Below the pieces are notes generated by a model. The model saw nothing but the letters and a program-made list of their open reading frames with translations, was not told the DNA's origin and searched no databases. Shown here piece by piece: positions 1 through 7,943 of a stretch of DNA of 64,000 nt. How positions within the stretch are numbered: the first letter of the stretch is position 1; each line of letters begins with the position of its first letter. Position numbers and translations under genes: made by a program. The stretch covers positions 1,116,001 to 1,180,000 of the forward strand of contig NZ_CP031010.1 of assembly GCF_003584565.2 (NCBI RefSeq), in the 5' to 3' direction. The DNA comes from Alteromonas sp. RKMC-009 (lineage in GTDB: Bacteria; Pseudomonadota; Gammaproteobacteria; Enterobacterales; Alteromonadaceae).

Positions 1-28
1 TGGCATAAACACCCTGGAGTATCGAAGC

Positions 29-48
29 AAAATTACTTGACCATTACA
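29..48 (-). mobile_element. Relic of an insertion-sequence terminus
   Basis: Read on the minus strand this begins TGTAATGGTCAAGTAATTTT. It matches the 30-bp relic at 946-975 (TGTAGTGGTCAAGTCATTTT) at 18 of 20 positions. It lies 25 bp before the point where the HPP-gene duplication starts. I infer it is the end of an element whose body lies before the window. The family cannot be named from the terminus alone. Confidence 0.5.
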
Positions 49-73
49 AATCATCCTGTCCGATCTAACGATG

Positions 74-610
74 ACCGCTTTGGCAGTTGTAATTGGTGGA
101 TCTGCGATAACGGATTTAAGTTATTGGTACGTGCTCACTTCAACTTTTATCACCTGCATGATTCTGTTTGCTGTTGCGATAATGTTCAACAATCTTTTTC
201 ACTGGAGGCGTTACCCGCAAAGTCTTATGCGATATAAGGGGATAGGCTATAACCCTGACACGAGACGCATAAAAATGCGACATATCCATGAGGCAATCAA
301 CCGGTCAGAATTGGTTATTGATGCCAGTGACGAGCAAATTAAACATATCATTGACTTAGCTGATACGATTTTACACGAAGAATTAATAGCCGGTTTTGAG
401 CTCGAAATGGGCGCATTCTACACAAATAACCAACCCGGGCGTTTATGGTCTGTTCGTCAGGTTGTAGACGAAAGAAAACATAATTGTGAGTATAATCAAT
501 TTCTTATATATAGGGTGGTTGAAGGTGATGGGAAGGGATTCTCCGATTGCTGTACGTATCAAGAATTTGCCGAATGGGCAAAAATGAGAATGACGCCATC
601 GCAAGTTTAG
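74..610 (+). pseudogene. HPP-family membrane protein, 5'-truncated copy
   Basis: The reading frame matches residues from about 124 to the C-terminus (301) of the intact HPP protein at 6603-7508, including the hydrophobic segment after the HPP box and the whole cytoplasmic tail. The N-terminal membrane segments and the HPPGG signature are missing. Homology starts abruptly at 74, so the ATG at 71 is fortuitous. The two proteins differ mainly in TSTFITC versus TPTIINC and in EYNQF versus KHKHL. It is probably not expressed as a working transporter. Confidence 0.85.
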
Positions 611-898
611 CATGCTGGTTAATAGTCAAACTGATACTTAGCTTACATAGTATCGCTTCAAGATTGAAGTCTATCGCAGAGGCAATAAGTGATCGAAAAG
701 AAGTCCTGGTACCTACATAATGATATATCCCATGGCTTTCTATGCAATAAGGTATGACTGCTAATTGCTATCGCAAAACGATATAGGTGATTAGGTGCAA
801 AATAGTGACAGGCAACAGAATCTAGGGCAAGAAAACGATGGATGTATTCAGGTACGCGGCGCTCGTGTACACAACTTAAAAAACATCAATATTGATAT
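74..898 (+). repeat. Direct repeat, left copy (825 bp)
   Basis: This segment is repeated at 6972-7796 with a constant offset of 6898 bp and no net insertion or deletion. By eye there are about two dozen mismatches (roughly 97% identity), clustered near 140-170, 485-515 and 745-770. It carries the 3' part of an HPP-family gene, the following intergenic region and the first codons of a UvrA-like gene. It flanks the rnk-gdhA / hmp-norR block, so it could support loss or amplification of that block by homologous recombination. Confidence 0.9.
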
Positions 899-945
899 AT
901 ACCTCGAAATGAAGTGGTGGTATTTACGGGTGTGTCTGGTTCCGG
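795..945 (+). pseudogene. UvrA-like (UvrA2) ATPase, N-terminal fragment with frameshift
   Basis: From the GTG at 795 the frame reads VRGARVHNLKNINIDI, then after a +2 shift near 898-902 continues PRNEVVVFTGVSGSG. This is the N-terminal nucleotide-binding segment of UvrA and UvrA2 proteins up to the Walker A loop. The sequence stops at 945, where an insertion-sequence relic begins, so only about 50 codons of a roughly 800-900 residue protein remain. The same gene start follows the intact HPP gene at 7693, so HPP-uvrA2 was probably the ancestral order. Confidence 0.8.
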
Positions 946-975
946 TGTAGTGGTCAAGTCATTTTGGCCACTACA
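946..975. mobile_element. 30-bp fused insertion-sequence termini
   Basis: The segment starts TGTAGTGGTCAAG and ends TTTTGGCCACTACA, so its ends are inverted copies of TGTAGTGG. It looks like two ends of one element left after loss of the body. It joins a uvrA-like fragment directly to a cydB fragment. No target duplication is visible (tccgg on the left, ctgct on the right), which fits a deletion or recombination scar better than a fresh insertion. Confidence 0.55.
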
Positions 976-1179
976 CTGCTATGTTTTGCCGCGTTTGGGA
1001 TAAGTTACTATCCCTACATTGTACCGGGTCAGCTCACCATCATGGATGCGCTGGCAGACGCGAATTCTCTTCGCTTTTTGTTGGTAGGTACCGTTATTGT
1101 TGTCCCTTGTATTCTCGCTTACACTGTCATGGTATACCGAATATTTGCCGGTAAATCGGAAAAATTTTCTTATTATTAA
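976..1179 (+). pseudogene. cydB: Cytochrome bd oxidase subunit II (CydB), C-terminal fragment
   Basis: About 67 codons remain, including SYYPYIVPGQLTIMDA, a hydrophobic segment (LLVGTVIVVPCILAYTVMVYRIF) and a tail ending GKSEKFSYY. This matches the last transmembrane segment and tail of cytochrome bd subunit II (CydB/CioB). The upstream part is gone, since the frame runs straight out of the insertion-sequence relic at 946-975. A perfect hairpin at 1190-1210 follows, probably the old operon terminator. The gene is non-functional. With hmp and norR nearby, it suggests this was once a larger respiration and NO-stress neighbourhood. Confidence 0.8.
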
Positions 1180-1189
1180 GAAAAGTAAA

Positions 1190-1210
1190 CAGCCTGAAAT
1201 TCTCAGGCTG
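1190..1210 (+). terminator. Hairpin after the cydB remnant
   Basis: Perfect 8-bp stem CAGCCTGA / TCAGGCTG with a 5-nt loop, 10 bases after the cydB stop codon. The following tract is not T-rich (TAGATTTG), so termination strength is uncertain. Confidence 0.5.
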
Positions 1211-1382
1211 TAGATTTGCCTCATCTGTATTTAATAGTAATTAAAGTGATGTTTATAAAAGTCAGCTGCAGTCCCGTCACCGTGACTAGATGATGATGAG
1301 ATTCTGATATTTATTTGTTTCTTGCATTCAGACTAGATTTGACATGAATTTCGAGGCGATCTGAATTCACTTTATGCGTTTT

Positions 1383-2735
1383 TTAAACTACACCTTGCTC
1401 AATCATTGCGTCTGCAACCCGACGAAAGGCAGCAATATTAGCTCCTAATACAAGGTTACCGGGCGCACCGAATTCTCTTGCAGTCTCACTGGCTCGTAGA
1501 TAAATATCCTTCGTTATTTGTAGTAATTGACAATCGACTTGTTCGAAAGTCCATTTTTGCATACTGGCGTTTTGCGCCATTTCTAACTGACTTGTCGCTA
1601 CTCCCCCGGCGTTAGCGGCCTTACCCGGACCATAAGAAATACCGGCTTTAAGAAAGTACTCTACCGCACCTTGTGAAGAAGCCATATTTGCACCTTCACT
1701 AACCAATTTGCATCCGTTAGAAACCAGTGCTTCGGCATCACGAGTTGTTAACTCATTTTGTGTGGCACATGGAAACGCTAAGTCTGCCTTGTATCGCCAA
1801 ATAGTATGTCCTCCTGAAGGATATTCACTGATCGGAATGAACTGTGCCCTGGGGTGAGAATTTAAGTAACGTAAAAGCGAAGTACGTTCTTTTTCTTTGA
1901 TTTCCTTAATAAGAGACAGATCCAGCCCTTGTGCATGATATAGCGTACCGGTTGAGTCACTACAGGCAATAGGAGTAGCACCAAGTTGATAAAGCTTCTC
2001 CATTGCATAAATAGCGACATTTCCAGCACCGGACACGAGGCAACGTTGTCCTTGTAAGTTTTCACCACGTGCATTAAGCATATGATCTGCGAAATATACT
2101 GTTCCATATCCTGTTGCCTCCTTTCGCGCGTACGAACCACCCCAAAGCAAACCTTTTCCGGTAAGCACGCCCTCATATTTCCCGGTTAGTCTTTTGTATT
2201 GACCGAACATGTAGCCTATTTCTCTGGCGCCTACACCAATATCACCGGCAGGCACATCAGTATTGGGTCCAATATGACGATAGAGTTCATTCATGAATGA
2301 CTGACAAAAACGCATTATTTCGGCATCGCTTCGTCCTTTTGGATCGAAATTTGCGCCTCCTTTGCCCCCCCCAATTGGCAGGCCAGTTAACGCATTTTTA
2401 AATATTTGTTCAAATCCTAAGAATTTTATAATACTGGCATTGACCGAAGGATGAAAACGAAGTCCTCCTTTGTACGGACCAAGTGCCGAATTAAATTCAA
2501 TGCGGTATCCCTTATTAATCTGTATTTTTCCGCTGTCATCTTGCCAGGGCACCCGAAACATAATTTGTCTTTCGGGTTCAACTAATCGCTGTATAATTGA
2601 ATGCTTCGCATAATAGTTATTTTTTTCCAGAACAGGTTCCAGAGTTCGCAGGACTTCTTCAACAGCCTGATAAAATTCAGTTTGTGCCGGACTGCTTTGT
2701 TTTAGCTGAGAAATAGTAGTACTTAAATAATTCAT
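1383..2735 (-). CDS. gdhA: NADP-specific glutamate dehydrogenase
   Basis: A 450-residue protein with the full architecture of hexameric GdhA. It should catalyse reductive amination of 2-oxoglutarate with ammonium and NADPH in the cytoplasm. Signature stretches seen are GPYKGGLRFHPSV, the catalytic-lysine loop PIGGGKGGANFDPKG, VPAGDIGVGAREIGY and the Rossmann segment SGAGNVAIYA. The length is normal for the family (447-450). The start lies 25 bp after the rnk stop codon, so the two are probably co-transcribed in the order rnk-gdhA. Nothing appears broken. Confidence 0.97.
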   Translation of the reverse strand: MNYLSTTISQLKQSSPAQTEFYQAVEEVLRTLEPVLEKNNYYAKHSIIQRLVEPERQIMFRVPWQDDSGKIQINKGYRIEFNSALGPYKGGLRFHPSVNASIIKFLGFEQIFKNALTGLPIGGGKGGANFDPKGRSDAEIMRFCQSFMNELYRHIGPNTDVPAGDIGVGAREIGYMFGQYKRLTGKYEGVLTGKGLLWGGSYARKEATGYGTVYFADHMLNARGENLQGQRCLVSGAGNVAIYAMEKLYQLGATPIACSDSTGTLYHAQGLDLSLIKEIKEKERTSLLRYLNSHPRAQFIPISEYPSGGHTIWRYKADLAFPCATQNELTTRDAEALVSNGCKLVSEGANMASSQGAVEYFLKAGISYGPGKAANAGGVATSQLEMAQNASMQKWTFEQVDCQLLQITKDIYLRASETAREFGAPGNLVLGANIAAFRRVADAMIEQGVV

Positions 2736-2760
2736 AAATCAACCTGTTAATGATTACCTT

Positions 2761-3162
2761 CTAATCACAGACGAGATAACGGACTTTTCTTTTTACTTCT
2801 AATATATCAATTTGCTGTTCGCCACTTTTAGTATTCCAGCTAATTTTTTGACCAGCTCTTAAACCTAGTAATGCCGAGCCAATTGGCGCGAAAATTGAAA
2901 TGCCGTCTTCGTATTTATGCATATCCAATGGAAGGCAGAGTGTTTTAGTCAAGTATTTATCAAACTTACTTATTTTAAATGTAACCTGAGAACCTATTGC
3001 CACCACGTCTGGAGCAAGATCTTTAATGTTAACGACTTTGGCGCGAACTAATTCTTTTTCTAATTCGTCAAACCTTTCAGCCGGTAATTTAATTTTTCTT
3101 AGCTGTTCTTCAATATCATTCAAGTCTTCATATGAAATTGTGATGTTAGGTTTTCTTGACAT
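2761..3162 (-). CDS. rnk: Rnk-type nucleoside diphosphate kinase regulator (GreA/GreB C-terminal family)
   Basis: A 133-residue protein close to the usual Rnk length of about 136. Residues 1-45 form the short helical arm (ISYEDLNDIEEQLRKIKL). The rest is the FKBP-like C-terminal domain shared with GreA/GreB, with the motif SIFAPIGSALLGLRAGQKI. Rnk binds RNA polymerase near the secondary channel and in E. coli affects nucleoside diphosphate kinase levels. The ATG is preceded by a clear GGAAGG ribosome site. It is the first gene of a likely two-gene operon with gdhA, a pairing whose meaning is not evident. Confidence 0.88.
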   Translation of the reverse strand: MSRKPNITISYEDLNDIEEQLRKIKLPAERFDELEKELVRAKVVNIKDLAPDVVAIGSQVTFKISKFDKYLTKTLCLPLDMHKYEDGISIFAPIGSALLGLRAGQKISWNTKSGEQQIDILEVKRKVRYLVCD

Positions 3163-3289
3163 GATAATCCTTCCTCTTTGAATTAAAAATCACCCGCAGG
3201 AGAGCCTTCCCTGTGAGGAAATAGAAATTTAATCTATAGCTTTAATTTATTCCGGTACGGAATTTCTGGTTTTAGATAAATAAGAGGCG

Positions 3290-3313
3290 GCCGAATGCAG
3301 AACTGCATCCGGC
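3290..3313. terminator. GC-rich hairpin between hmp and rnk
   Basis: An 11-bp stem GCCGAATGCAG / CTGCATCCGGC with one mismatch and a 2-nt loop. On the minus strand it is followed by a moderately T-rich stretch, so it may act as a backup terminator for hmp or lie in the rnk leader. The rest of 3163-3566 holds only AT-rich non-coding sequence and the larger hairpin at 3417-3471. Confidence 0.4.
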
Positions 3314-3416
3314 TTAATTGGGTAAGGTGAGTAAAATGCTCTTGTTAAGATTACAGTGCTTAGTCATGATTTCCTCATTGCTGTCACTGATATTAATACT
3401 TAATAAAAAAATAACA

Positions 3417-3471
3417 AGAACTTTTCAGATTATATCGCTCCGTATTTATGCAATAAGCAGTGAAAAGTTCT
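3417..3471. terminator. Large bidirectional hairpin downstream of hmp
   Basis: Perfect 11-bp arms AGAACTTTTCA (3417-3427) and TGAAAAGTTCT (3461-3471) enclose a 33-nt AT-rich loop. On the minus strand the stem is followed by a run of seven Ts within TTATTTTTTTATTAA. On the plus strand it is followed by GAGTTTTT. It most likely ends the hmp transcript. The long loop is unusual for an intrinsic terminator. Confidence 0.55.
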
Positions 3472-3566
3472 GAGTTTTTCGCCATGAGCAATATTTTATT
3501 CTTTAAGGTATTTTTTTTGCTGATTTATCAAAGAGTTTATTGGCGTCAATTATCGTTGAAACTTGA

Positions 3567-4757
3567 TTAAACTTCTTGATGCGGTCCGAATAATTCATAA
3601 TTTATTCGCGATTGACTGACGCCCAAGGCTAATAATTCATGCTTGATAGCAAGCATAAATTGCAAAGGTCCACAGAGATAAAACTCGCCCTCTTTCAGCG
3701 GTAAAGAGCCTTTAACGTCTTCTATTTTCATTCTTCCGGTAGTTTCATTTTGACTACTGCTAACGTCATTTTCATACCACGTGTGCGACTGCAGGTTCAG
3801 AGTATTCTTAAGACTCTCAACATGTCCTTTGAAAGAATGCTGATTTCGATTTTTACATGCGTGAAGATAGGTCACCGGATGTGCGAAGTTCTCTTTTACT
3901 AAAGAATCTAACATCGCTTGCATAGGCGTCAGACCCACACCTGCAGAAATCAATATAACCGGAGTATCAAGTTGTTTTAGATAAAAGTCCCCGGCAGGGG
4001 GCATGACCAGGACTTCATCGCCAACATTTATTTTTAAATGAAGATAATTAGACATTACACCACACATTTCACCCAGGCCTTCCCGTTTAACACTAATGCG
4101 ATAGGATTTTCCATTCGCGGCAGTTGATAGTGAATACTGCCTTATTTCATCATGCTCACTACCATGAGGATGCACCTTTATTCCTAAATACTGGCCCGGT
4201 TTATAATCGATAACACTACCGCCATCGACGGGCATTAAGGTAAAACTGGTTACGAGTTCGGATTCGGTCTCTTTTGAGACGACAGAAAAGGCTCTGAAGC
4301 CAGACCAGCCTCCTTTTACAGCAGCTCTTTTTTGATACAATTCACTTTCAACTTTAATGAAAATGTCTGCTAATTGACCATATGCAGCTGTCCATGCCTC
4401 TTCAACATCAGGAGTAAACGCGTCCGGAGCCAATTCTCTCAATGTCTCAATCAGATGATGTCCCACTATTGCGTACTGTTCAGGCTGGATATTAAAACTG
4501 GTATGCTTGTGTGCAATACGCATAACGGCATCTGTCAGTAGCTCTAACTGATCTATGTTGGCAGCGTATGCAGCTATCGCATTAAATAGAGCCGCTGGCT
4601 GACGACCTGTTTTTTGATGCGTCATGTTAAATATATTTTTAAGCTCAGGATTATGTAAGAACATTCGGGCGTAAAAATGTTCGGTAATTGCGGTTCCTCC
4701 CGAAGCAAGTAGTGGAATGGTCGCTTTGACACTATCTATATGAGTTTGAGTAAGCAT
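3567..4757 (-). CDS. hmp: Flavohemoglobin, nitric oxide dioxygenase
   Basis: Converts NO and O2 to nitrate using NAD(P)H in the cytoplasm. Residues 1-140 are the globin domain (MLTQTHIDSVKATIPLL at the start, AHKHTSFNIQPEQYAIVGHHL with the proximal histidine). An FAD domain follows (PGQYLGIKV, RQYSLS) and then an NAD domain (ISAGVGLTPMQAML, FYLCGPLQFM). I chose the second ATG at 4757: the AAAGG ribosome site is only 1 nt from the ATG at 4763 but 7 nt from this one, and the N-terminus then aligns with E. coli Hmp. It is divergent from norR, with a sigma54-type promoter between them. Confidence 0.95.
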   Translation of the reverse strand: MLTQTHIDSVKATIPLLASGGTAITEHFYARMFLHNPELKNIFNMTHQKTGRQPAALFNAIAAYAANIDQLELLTDAVMRIAHKHTSFNIQPEQYAIVGHHLIETLRELAPDAFTPDVEEAWTAAYGQLADIFIKVESELYQKRAAVKGGWSGFRAFSVVSKETESELVTSFTLMPVDGGSVIDYKPGQYLGIKVHPHGSEHDEIRQYSLSTAANGKSYRISVKREGLGEMCGVMSNYLHLKINVGDEVLVMPPAGDFYLKQLDTPVILISAGVGLTPMQAMLDSLVKENFAHPVTYLHACKNRNQHSFKGHVESLKNTLNLQSHTWYENDVSSSQNETTGRMKIEDVKGSLPLKEGEFYLCGPLQFMLAIKHELLALGVSQSRINYELFGPHQEV

Positions 4758-4801
4758 TAACATACCTTTAATGACGTTAAGTATTTAGTAGCTATGAGTA
4801 A

Positions 4802-4818
4802 TGCGACTCGTGTGCCAA
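4802..4818 (-). promoter_or_regulatory. Sigma54-type promoter for hmp
   Basis: The minus strand reads TTGGCACACGAGTCGCAT. It has the required GG and GC dinucleotides separated by exactly 10 nt and is close to the consensus TGGCAC-N5-TTGCA. The expected start site lies about 12 nt downstream, near 4791, giving a short leader before the hmp start at 4757. It fits control by NorR, an enhancer-binding protein that needs sigma54. Confidence 0.72.
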
Positions 4819-4869
4819 ATTTTATTTCACCTAGTATCAATGTGTTACGAATAACTCTTTAAATAATGT

Positions 4870-4880
4870 GTCAAAATGAC
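4870..4880. promoter_or_regulatory. Candidate NorR-binding site 1
   Basis: GTCAAAATGAC is a perfect palindrome (GTCA-N3-TGAC) that fits the GT-N7-AC core described for NorR enhancer sites. It lies about 55 bp upstream of the sigma54-type promoter of hmp, a usual enhancer distance. Confidence 0.68.
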
Positions 4881-4913
4881 TCATTGCTTAATAGGTCAAT
4901 TAGGATTGTTTGT

Positions 4914-4924
4914 GTCATAATGAC
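4914..4924. promoter_or_regulatory. Candidate NorR-binding site 2
   Basis: GTCATAATGAC repeats the pattern of the site at 4870-4880, with start-to-start spacing of 44 bp, about four helical turns. A weaker half-site (GTCAATTAGGA, 4895-4905) lies between them, so there may be three sites as in E. coli norR-norV. The site ends 30 bp before the chosen norR start and could also autoregulate norR. Confidence 0.65.
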
Positions 4925-4954
4925 CTGTACTTCGTGTTAATACAAAATGGTCTC

Positions 4955-6535
4955 ATGAGTAAAATATCTCAATTTAGTTTGGTTAACTTTGCCCTTGATC
5001 TGTCCGCCGCAGTTTCGATGAATTGTTTTTATGAAAGTTTGATTTCTGCCGTTTGTGCAACTATTAAAGCAGATGCTGTAGCACTATTGATTTTTCGACA
5101 CGAGACACTTGTTCCCGTTGCGCAGAGAGGGTTGTCCGATGACGTCATGGGGCGACGGTTTATTCCAGAGCAACATCCACGTTTAAAAGCAATCTGTAGC
5201 ACGAGGGCGGTCACTCGCTTTTCAGCTGATTCGCCGTTACCAGACCCCTATGATGGAATGATTGCAAGTCATAACCATAATATGAACGTACATTCCTGTA
5301 TGGGAATTCCTTTATATAAAGATGAAACGTTGCTAGGTGTACTTACTCTCGATAGCCTGGAACCTAATGAGTATGATGGGCTTGATGCCGCTTCAGTTGA
5401 CACACTGTCCAGGCTGGCAGCCCGGCTTTTATATGCTGCGTTATATATCAGAGAGTTAAATGAACAGAAGACTTATACTCAGCATGTATTACGGACAATG
5501 AATGAGAATAGCTCTGAGCATCATCAGGGTGAAGAAATAATAGGAAATAGTGTTACGACAAAAAAATTAAAGCAGACCATTCGACTGGCAGCTTCGTCCG
5601 ACCTCACAATTTTGGTGCAAGGTGAAACTGGTGTGGGCAAAGAACTTGTTGCCCGTGAGCTACATTATCAATCAAACCGGCGGAATAAACCGCTCGTATA
5701 TGTAAATTGCGCTGCTATTCCTGTTCATCTGATAGAAAGTGAACTCTTCGGCCACGTGAAAGGTGCGTTTACCAGTGCCGCAAACGACCGCGATGGTAAG
5801 TTCTTACTTGCTGATGGCGGAACATTATTTCTGGACGAAATTGGAGAGCTTCCGCTTGAAATTCAGGGTACATTGTTGAGAGTAATACAGAATCAGGAAA
5901 TCCAGGTGGTCGGTCAGGATAAGAGTCGAAAAGTGGACGTTAGAATTATTGCTGCTACGAATAGAGAGTTAGGGCATGAAGTTCAAAATAAACGCTTCCG
6001 GGCCGATCTTTATCATCGTCTCATAGTGTTTCCGATATATGTCCCGCCTCTTAGAGACAGACAAAGCGATGTTCCGCTTCTGGCTGGCTATTTTGCAGAG
6101 AAAATGCGGCGAAGTCTGGGACTGCAAAAGTTGATACTGGCTAAAGAAGCAATTTATAAACTGACAGTTTATCACTGGCCGGGAAATGTAAGAGAGTTAG
6201 AGCACGTAATATCACGCGCAGCACTTTATGCTCGAGAGAAGAATCCAACCGGAAATACAATAATTGAGCCATCTGACATTACCGGTTTAACCGTGTCTTC
6301 AGACTCTTTAACAAGTAAAGACACAGATTCGTCCACCGTATGTTTCGAGACCGATAGCCACACCGACTTACGGGAAGCAACAGATAAATTTCAACGTCAA
6401 CTCATTATCAAGGCATTGCATCACGCAGAAAACAACTGGTCTAAGGCAGCCAGATCTCTGTCAATGGACCGTGCAAATCTTGTCAGACTGGCGAAGCGCC
6501 TTAATATCACCCTAGTGAAAAAGATAAGAACGTAG
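4955..6535 (+). CDS. norR: NorR-type NO-responsive sigma54 activator
   Basis: From the ATG at 4955 the protein has 526 residues. The N-terminal GAF domain carries the NO-sensing non-haem iron surroundings (PLPDPYDGM and MNVHSCMG, with the His and Cys conserved). The AAA+ domain has Walker A GETGVGKE and Walker [12 protein letters not shown] Fis-type helix-turn-helix ends the protein ([24 protein letters not shown]). The sigma54-contact loop reads GAFTSA instead of GAFTGA (Ser near residue 274). It is divergent from hmp, the probable target. The frame also extends upstream to a TTG at 4910, but that would overlap a NorR site and lacks a better ribosome site. Confidence 0.92.
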   Translation: MSKISQFSLVNFALDLSAAVSMNCFYESLISAVCATIKADAVALLIFRHETLVPVAQRGLSDDVMGRRFIPEQHPRLKAICSTRAVTRFSADSPLPDPYDGMIASHNHNMNVHSCMGIPLYKDETLLGVLTLDSLEPNEYDGLDAASVDTLSRLAARLLYAALYIRELNEQKTYTQHVLRTMNENSSEHHQGEEIIGNSVTTKKLKQTIRLAASSDLTILVQGETGVGKELVARELHYQSNRRNKPLVYVNCAAIPVHLIESELFGHVKGAFTSAANDRDGKFLLADGGTLFLDEIGELPLEIQGTLLRVIQNQEIQVVGQDKSRKVDVRIIAATNRELGHEVQNKRFRADLYHRLIVFPIYVPPLRDRQSDVPLLAGYFAEKMRRSLGLQKLILAKEAIYKLTVYHWPGNVRELEHVISRAALYAREKNPTGNTIIEPSDITGLTVSSDSLTSKDTDSSTVCFETDSHTDLREATDKFQRQLIIKALHHAENNWSKAARSLSMDRANLVRLAKRLNITLVKKIRT

Positions 6536-6602
6536 CTTTTCGTTCACAGAAATTATAGATATTGGCTATACGTTTCCTATATCTGCCCTTACAAAGGAAT
6601 AT

Positions 6603-7508
6603 ATGTTAAATACGCTAAAACGGTTTTGGGGTTTTCAAAACAACGTAGTTGTATCAGAAAAAGTCGTTGCCACTATCGGTGGAATGCTAGCTATATTTTT
6701 ATGCTTTTTTCTTACAACATGGTTGCTAGGCACGGAGGGAGCAGCGGCAATTTTACCATCCATGGGAGCGTCGACGGTCCTTCTTTTTGCTGTTCCTCAT
6801 GGCCAGCTATCGACGCCATGGGCATTCTTCGCTGGCAATGTTCTTTCTGCTATTGTCGGCGTTACAAGTGCACAATACATTGAAAATCTCTTTATTGCCG
6901 CTCCGGTAGCAGTGTCGCTTTCGATATTTATTATGCACCTATCCCGCTCATTACATCCTCCAGGTGGTGCTACCGCTTTGGCAGCTGTAATTGGTGGGTC
7001 TGCGATAACGGATTTAAGTTATTGGTACGTGCTCACACCAACTATTATCAACTGCATGATTCTGTTTGCTGTTGCGATAATGTTCAACAATCTTTTTCAC
7101 TGGAGGCGTTACCCGCAAAGTCTTATGCGATATAAGGGGATAGGCTATAACCCTGACACGAGACGCATAAAAATGCGACATATCCATGAGGCAATCAACC
7201 GGTCAGAATTGGTTATTGATGCCAGTGACGAGCAAATTAAACATATCATTGACTTAGCTGATACGATTTTACACGAAGAATTAATAGCCGGTTTTGAGCT
7301 CGAAATGGGCGCATTCTACACAAATAACCAACCCGGGCGTTTATGGTCTGTTCGTCAGGTTGTAGACGAAAGAAAACATAATTGTAAGCATAAGCACTTG
7401 CTTATATACAGGGTGGTTGAAGGTGATGGGAAGGGATTCTCCGATTGCTGTACCTATCAAGAATTTGCCGAATGGGCAAAAATGAAAATGACGCCATCGC
7501 AAGTTTAG
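6603..7508 (+). CDS. HPP-family integral membrane protein
   Basis: A 301-residue protein with four or five hydrophobic segments between residues about 25 and 165 and the family signature HPPGGATAL near residue 120. A hydrophilic tail of about 130 residues follows. HPP proteins include chloroplast and cyanobacterial members linked to nitrite transport. That link plus the place just after norR suggests a role in nitrogen-oxide handling, which is inference. It starts 67 bp after norR and could share its transcript. The 3' part is duplicated at 74-610. No CBS domain is seen in the tail. Confidence 0.85.
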   Translation: MLNTLKRFWGFQNNVVVSEKVVATIGGMLAIFLCFFLTTWLLGTEGAAAILPSMGASTVLLFAVPHGQLSTPWAFFAGNVLSAIVGVTSAQYIENLFIAAPVAVSLSIFIMHLSRSLHPPGGATALAAVIGGSAITDLSYWYVLTPTIINCMILFAVAIMFNNLFHWRRYPQSLMRYKGIGYNPDTRRIKMRHIHEAINRSELVIDASDEQIKHIIDLADTILHEELIAGFELEMGAFYTNNQPGRLWSVRQVVDERKHNCKHKHLLIYRVVEGDGKGFSDCCTYQEFAEWAKMKMTPSQV

Positions 7509-7796
7509 CATGCTGGTTAATCGTCAAACTGATACTTAGCTTACATAGTATCGCTTCAAGATTGAAGTCTGTCGCAGAGGCAGTAAGTGATCGAAAAGAA
7601 GTCTTGGTACCTACATAATGATATATCCCATGGCTTTCTATGCAATAAGGTAGGACTACTATTTGCAATCGCAAAACGATATAGGTGATTAGGTGCAAAA
7701 TAGTGACAGGCAACAGAATCCAGGGCAAGAAAACGATGGACGTATTCAGGTACGCGGCGCTCGTGTACACAACTTAAAAAACATCAATATTGATAT
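6972..7796 (+). repeat. Direct repeat, right copy (825 bp)
   Basis: Second copy of the segment at 74-898. Here the HPP gene is complete upstream, so this is the parental arrangement. The match ends at 7796, exactly where an insertion-sequence-like terminus (TGTATTGGTCAAC) begins. Confidence 0.9.
7693..7796 (+). pseudogene. UvrA-like (UvrA2) ATPase, N-terminal stub
   Basis: From the GTG at 7693 the frame encodes about 34 residues ending VRGARVHNLKNINIDI, as in the copy at 795. It is then cut by an insertion-sequence-like terminus. The Walker A loop and everything after it are absent. It starts about 185 bp after the HPP gene in the same direction. Confidence 0.75.
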
Positions 7797-7815
7797 GTAT
7801 TGGTCAACAATAACC
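7796..7815 (+). mobile_element. Third relic of the TGTARTGGTCAA insertion-sequence terminus
   Basis: TGTATTGGTCAAC shares 11 of its first 12 bases with the termini at 29-48 (minus strand) and 946-975. It begins at the last base shared by the two 825-bp repeats, so it marks an insertion or recombination point inside the uvrA-like gene. The next 130 bp, up to the IS481-type element, hold no recognisable gene. Confidence 0.45.
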
Positions 7816-7943
7816 TTTTAAACGGAATCAAGCTTTCAGAGAGTTAATTGTTTAAATATTCTCACTTCGTTCCGGTGTATAGGGCGGTATAGAGTATGTA
7901 CCCACAGCATGTGCTACTAAATTGTACTAGCTCAGACCTGATC

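Noticed and set aside
71..610. Functional small HPP protein from the ATG at 71
   Set aside because: The homology to the full HPP gene starts abruptly at 74 and lacks the HPP signature and the N-terminal membrane segments, so the ATG is accidental.
1328..1342. 15-bp match (TCAGACTAGATTTGA) to the region at 7975-7989 at the end of the IS481 transposase gene
   Set aside because: The similarity does not extend beyond about 15-20 bp, and a match of this length is expected by chance somewhere in 64 kb.
4910..4954. N-terminal extension of norR from a TTG
   Set aside because: It would overlap a NorR palindrome and has no better ribosome site. The ATG at 4955 gives a more normal NorR N-terminus.
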